Of a stretch of DNA of 64,000 nucleotides, positions 60,481-64,000 are shown piece by piece. This stretch comes from Isoperla grammatica. Lineage: Eukaryota; Arthropoda; Insecta; Plecoptera; Perlodidae. The stretch is taken from the NCBI GenBank assembly GCA_945910005.1, contig OX246739.1, forward strand, positions 34,974,108 to 35,038,107, read 5' to 3'. A program made the position numbers and the translations under genes. The notes beneath the pieces were generated by a model. The model was not told the DNA's origin, did not search any database, and saw only the letters and a list, made by a program, of their open reading frames with translations. Position 1 is the first letter of the stretch. Each line of letters begins with the position of its first letter.

Positions 60481-61685
60481 AAGCCGGGCCCCACGAAATT
60501 GCCCACAACCACTCAGTATGATCTTTGCCACAACTATCCTAGACCAACCTATTGCGTTGAATGGAAAGTGCATCATGTTGTAACTTCAAACTCTGATCAT
60601 CCATCACCAACCATGCAGCTAATCTGAAAATGCGTAATTCCAAATCCCAGTCGTCGATATTTGTTTCTAAAATAGAATTTTGATATCTTGGTACACCTGG
60701 ATAGAGTAAATTTTCTTAGAAATTAATGGCACCCACAACCCAAAGTGATCGCTATTCCTAGTCTAACACACATGTCTTCCAGACATTCGTATATTTCTCT
60801 TTGCATGCAACATAACCTACCTTATATGGTGGTTTCCATGCGTGCTTCAGTGGGTGAGCGTGACAAATAATATCGAGGCTTGTAATAAAAACGCGGGATT
60901 AATTTTTCATTATACATTTTACAAAAGTGGTTGATAACTAAACTAGGGAAACTCTCTGTGTGACGCGCTGATAAAGCGAGCATGTGATAGGCGCGAAATT
61001 GCACTCAATGGCTTTGAAATTACCGTATTCGTGAGTGAGTGGAAGAAAATTTACAGCAGCTGCTTTTTGCCATGGTGGATATTTTTTCATTTGGGTGATT
61101 TGGATGGTGATTAAGAGCGTGCAGCAGTAGGAGTTTTACAGATGTATTGACCGCCAACTAATGACTCTTAAACTTATAGTAGGATTGTTATAAATATTTA
61201 CCCACTTCTAGAGGAATGTCATATCTATACATGGTATTAAGTACGTTTGTCACCAACATATTAAAAAATAATTTACCCATTCTTAAACAGATTCTCCGTA
61301 TTATTTCGTCGAACATTTTCGGCAAAAGTAATTTATTTGCATAATTCAAACATGAGTTTATTGTTTTAGAGCAGGCTTGTCACAAACGTACTTACCATGC
61401 GTAGATATGCCATCTCTCTGCAAGTAGGTAAATTTCCATAATAATACTATTATTGTTTAAGAGAAATTAGTTGACTAAAAACATAAAAACCACACGCACT
61501 GATGAACACAAAGGTACTAGAGTTCCATTACGTTCAAGCATATATCCCGTTAGCCCTACTCACACATACTCAAGTCACTAGAAGACAAGCCTATCCCGAC
61601 ACACATACCTCTCTTTGAAAGTCACACCATGTACACACGCTGTATACGTGGATCAACACACGTGCCGGCTGCGGCGTTGATATCA
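60481..61685. other. Intergenic AT-rich stretch
   Basis: No gene or recognised repeat. Confidence 0.35.
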
Positions 61686-61689
61686 TTGT

Positions 61690-61990
61690 ATGCTATTGCT
61701 AGCCCCAACTTAACTAGTCTCATCATACCGATCTCAGATTCTTATCTATCTCCCCTTACATGCACGCTGTTTCAAGGAAAGTCAACAGATTCCTGGCGTT
61801 CTTTCATACATAAGGACTAGTCTTCGGCGCACAATGGCCTTCCCGCTCTCGGGCGGGTAAATATCAACAAGTACAATACAATACACAGCCTCATTAGTCA
61901 CGCTCGATGTGTTGGGAACTTCCATGTATCCACCCCAAAGTGGTAAATACCTTGATCACATTACGGCTACTAACAGAAGTTAGGCTACGA
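61690..61990 (+). repeat. Dispersed repeat family R1, copy
   Basis: It contains 'cccaacttaactagtctcat', 'cataccgatctcagattctt', 'catgcacgctgtttcaagga' and 'agattcctggcgttctttca'. After a gap it continues with 'cattagtcacgctcgatgtg' and 'ttgggaac'. Confidence 0.7.
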
Positions 61991-62019
61991 ACTGCTGTTA
62001 AGAATTAAATAAAATAAAA

Positions 62020-62092
62020 TAAATTCACATTTAGAGTCTACCAACTCAGTAACGAAACTGATTTGCAGTGGGGGACTTTAATTTAAAGTGAC
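62020..62092 (-). repeat. Dispersed repeat, inverted partner of 24960-25045
   Basis: It reads 'aaattcacatttagagtcta', 'ccaactcagtaacgaaactg' and 'cagtgggggactttaattta', the reverse complement of the distant copy with very few differences. Confidence 0.7.
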
Positions 62093-62381
62093 TAAACCAA
62101 CCCTGTAGGCTCCAAACACCATCGACGAGTGAGCGATAACCAATCAAAGATCGATATTTCTAATTCCTATTTGTAATGTGAACTTTGTTAAGAGCTAACT
62201 GAGTGCACTGACTTCCTATATAACATACAGATTTCAGTTAGCCTAGCCTGACTCTAGTGTGAAAAAGTATTGACCTGCTTCCAGTACATGTTTGGAACTA
62301 GAGAAGCTGAAAATGAGGAAGCATGAGACAATATGTTACGTTGGGGTATGTTGTCCTGTTGTTACACATGTTGTTACACAT

Positions 62382-62491
62382 GCTTTCGTCACAGGCGACG
62401 GGCTCGTAGCCAATCAGCGATCGGTATTTGCGCGGGAGTGTCTCGGGCGGTTCGCTGGTTGGCTACGAGTGTCTCGCCTGTGACGAAAGCG
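62382..62491. mobile_element. Foldback element (~110 bp)
   Basis: The arms 'gctttcgtcacaggcgac', 'ctcgtagccaatcagcgatc' and 'ggttcgctggttggctacgag', 'tcgcctgtgacgaaagc' pair around a loop of roughly 20-25 bp. Fragments of the same family occur in introns of the nrf-6-like and both SLC36 genes. Confidence 0.85.
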
Positions 62492-62499
62492 TGTAAGGT

Positions 62500-64000
62500 A
62501 ATCTCCTAAAGGTAATCTTGGCCCAAGTATAACTTCGACGTGGCCAAGATAGGCCAAGCGTAATCGGAATGGCTACTTTGTTACAATGTTTATGTGACTC
62601 GAACTTACATTACACACAGTATAGTGGGCGGTCAAATAGTAGTATTATTAATTACATTAATTTTTTTAGTTAGTACGTACCATAGTGTCGAGCCGCCGTT
62701 TGTTACCTTGGCTGATCGCACTGATTAACGTTGAGCTGTTAATGTATACGCGTTGATGTGACAGTTAGTTAACACTGAACGGGATGTGGAAAACCGAATA
62801 GCCGACGTTTCAAGCTAAGATAGCCGGTTTCCTGTATATAGACGATAACAGGGCGACAGACATGTGTGTAACGTGTTGGGGACGACTGTACAAGTACGAA
62901 TTTACACTCTAACTTTGCAGTCGAACGAATCCTAACCGAAATCCGAAAAAAGTATATAATTCAAACATCGTTATTTGAAATTGGTATAGGTCTGAAACGG
63001 AAGTTTCTATCGCTCGTTTTTTAAGTTGTTATATGTATACGGTATGCGATTATAAGTAAATCAACAGTAGGTGAGAACAGACTAATTGGTTTTATACGAT
63101 GTGGTTATTTTTCATCCATGTCTTTGATTTGTAGATTAAGTTGAGCCAAACAATAATAGGGTGAGAGTATAATAGGAGAGTTGTAGAGTACAAAGCTAAA
63201 AGGGCTCCTCGATCCATGATTTAATTATGTCGGCGAAGTATACACTGTATCGCAGTCTCGAGTCTATAGATCTAACCTTCCCCTCCAAAGTGAAATAAAT
63301 ACATCACTTGTTGGGCGTTTAGTAAATATGCAGATTATCGTTCATAAAATTTATCATATCATTTTTTATTCTTTAGGATTATTTTCGAGTTAATCTGTAG
63401 TAAAGTTTAATATATTATATATACATACTAATAATGTGCGCTGTAACCCCATATTTAATTGACAATGGGTATCGAGACGATGGGTGAGTGATGTAGGATG
63501 AAGCAACGCAGAACGCTACATAATGATGGCCTAGTCAAGAGACTCGAACCTGAAACGTTGAAACCATAAATCACCAAATGAACGTCTGCCCGCGCTCTGT
63601 CAGTGACATAATATGCCACCTTGTAGTTCATTAGCACTGCTATTATGACATGGGTGTAACGACGCTGTCGATACCCAAACAACGGTAGTTATCTACATAT
63701 CAGGCTGTGATAACAATAGCATCTATTGCAATCCACTCACCAAAGGTACCGACGGGTTATCGCTACTCAGACAATGAAAGGAAATCTGATATCAAACTAT
63801 AGTCACTTTTGGTGAATTCATGATTAGTTACATAGATGTAAAGAAATTTGTACCCAAGTGAACGAGGTGCAACTGTTGGGTCGCCCCACCCCTCACATGT
63901 TATGTTAGCACTAACTCCCAAAACGTCACGTCACCACAGTTAGTGCAAAATTAGTGCTAATAAGTGGCGGAGTCTGTGTCGTTCAAATATTATAGACATA
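62500..64000. other. Right-hand intergenic end
   Basis: A T-arm-like sequence, 'tttcaggttcgagtctcttg', on the minus strand near 63537-63556 suggests another tRNA-derived relic. No gene was recognised. Confidence 0.35.

Overview
The window is eukaryotic nuclear DNA, almost certainly from an arthropod and most likely an insect. It is AT-rich and full of repeats. Its genes are split into short exons with GT-AG introns of consistent phase. The inferred SLC36 proteins carry a YDPHEHR/YKPHEHR-type motif that I associate with insect transporters. I cannot name the species. Every gene model was built by hand from open frames, splice sites and phase agreement, so the ends of UTRs and any non-coding first exons are uncertain.

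Layout. (1) 72-4092, minus strand: the 5' half of a nose-resistant-to-fluoxetine (nrf-6)-like membrane acyltransferase that runs off the left edge. (2) 5649-8119, plus strand: two exons of a small gene with one membrane segment that I do not recognise, transcribed divergently from the first. (3) 8557-11432: two inverted copies of a transposon-like unit, each with a decayed cysteine-rich (CXC/tesmin-like) ORF. (4) 12718-20212, minus strand: a complete nine-exon SLC36/PAT (pathetic-like) proton-coupled amino acid transporter, 474 aa. (5) 20213-37820: about 17 kb of repeats, foldback elements and microsatellites with no supported gene. (6) 37821-52935, minus strand: a second, ten-exon SLC36/PAT transporter of 500 aa. 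It is a tandem paralogue, because five successive internal exons have exactly the same lengths (151, 122, 85, 273, 179 nt) as in the first copy. (7) 52936-64000: repeats and foldback elements with no supported gene.

The most unusual signal is a pair of minisatellites sitting on 3' splice sites. In the nrf-6-like gene a 76-bp unit (about 12 copies), and in the second SLC36 gene a 60-bp unit (15 copies plus a partial), each contain the end of an intron, the acceptor AG and the first codons of the real downstream exon. So each intron carries a dozen or more near-identical decoy acceptors in front of the true one. In both arrays nearly all decoy copies have a stop exactly where the true exon has a serine codon (TCG to TAG in one; TCA to TGA or TAA in the other). 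In the 60-bp array that change also creates a good 5' splice site, so each unit looks like a phase-preserving 15-nt microexon.

The two transporters probably move small amino acids across plasma or lysosomal membranes. The nrf-6-like protein belongs to a membrane O-acyltransferase family, but it has Gln in place of the expected His of the R-x10-H motif. I see nothing linking these genes in one pathway. The physical link that stands out is the SLC36 tandem duplication.
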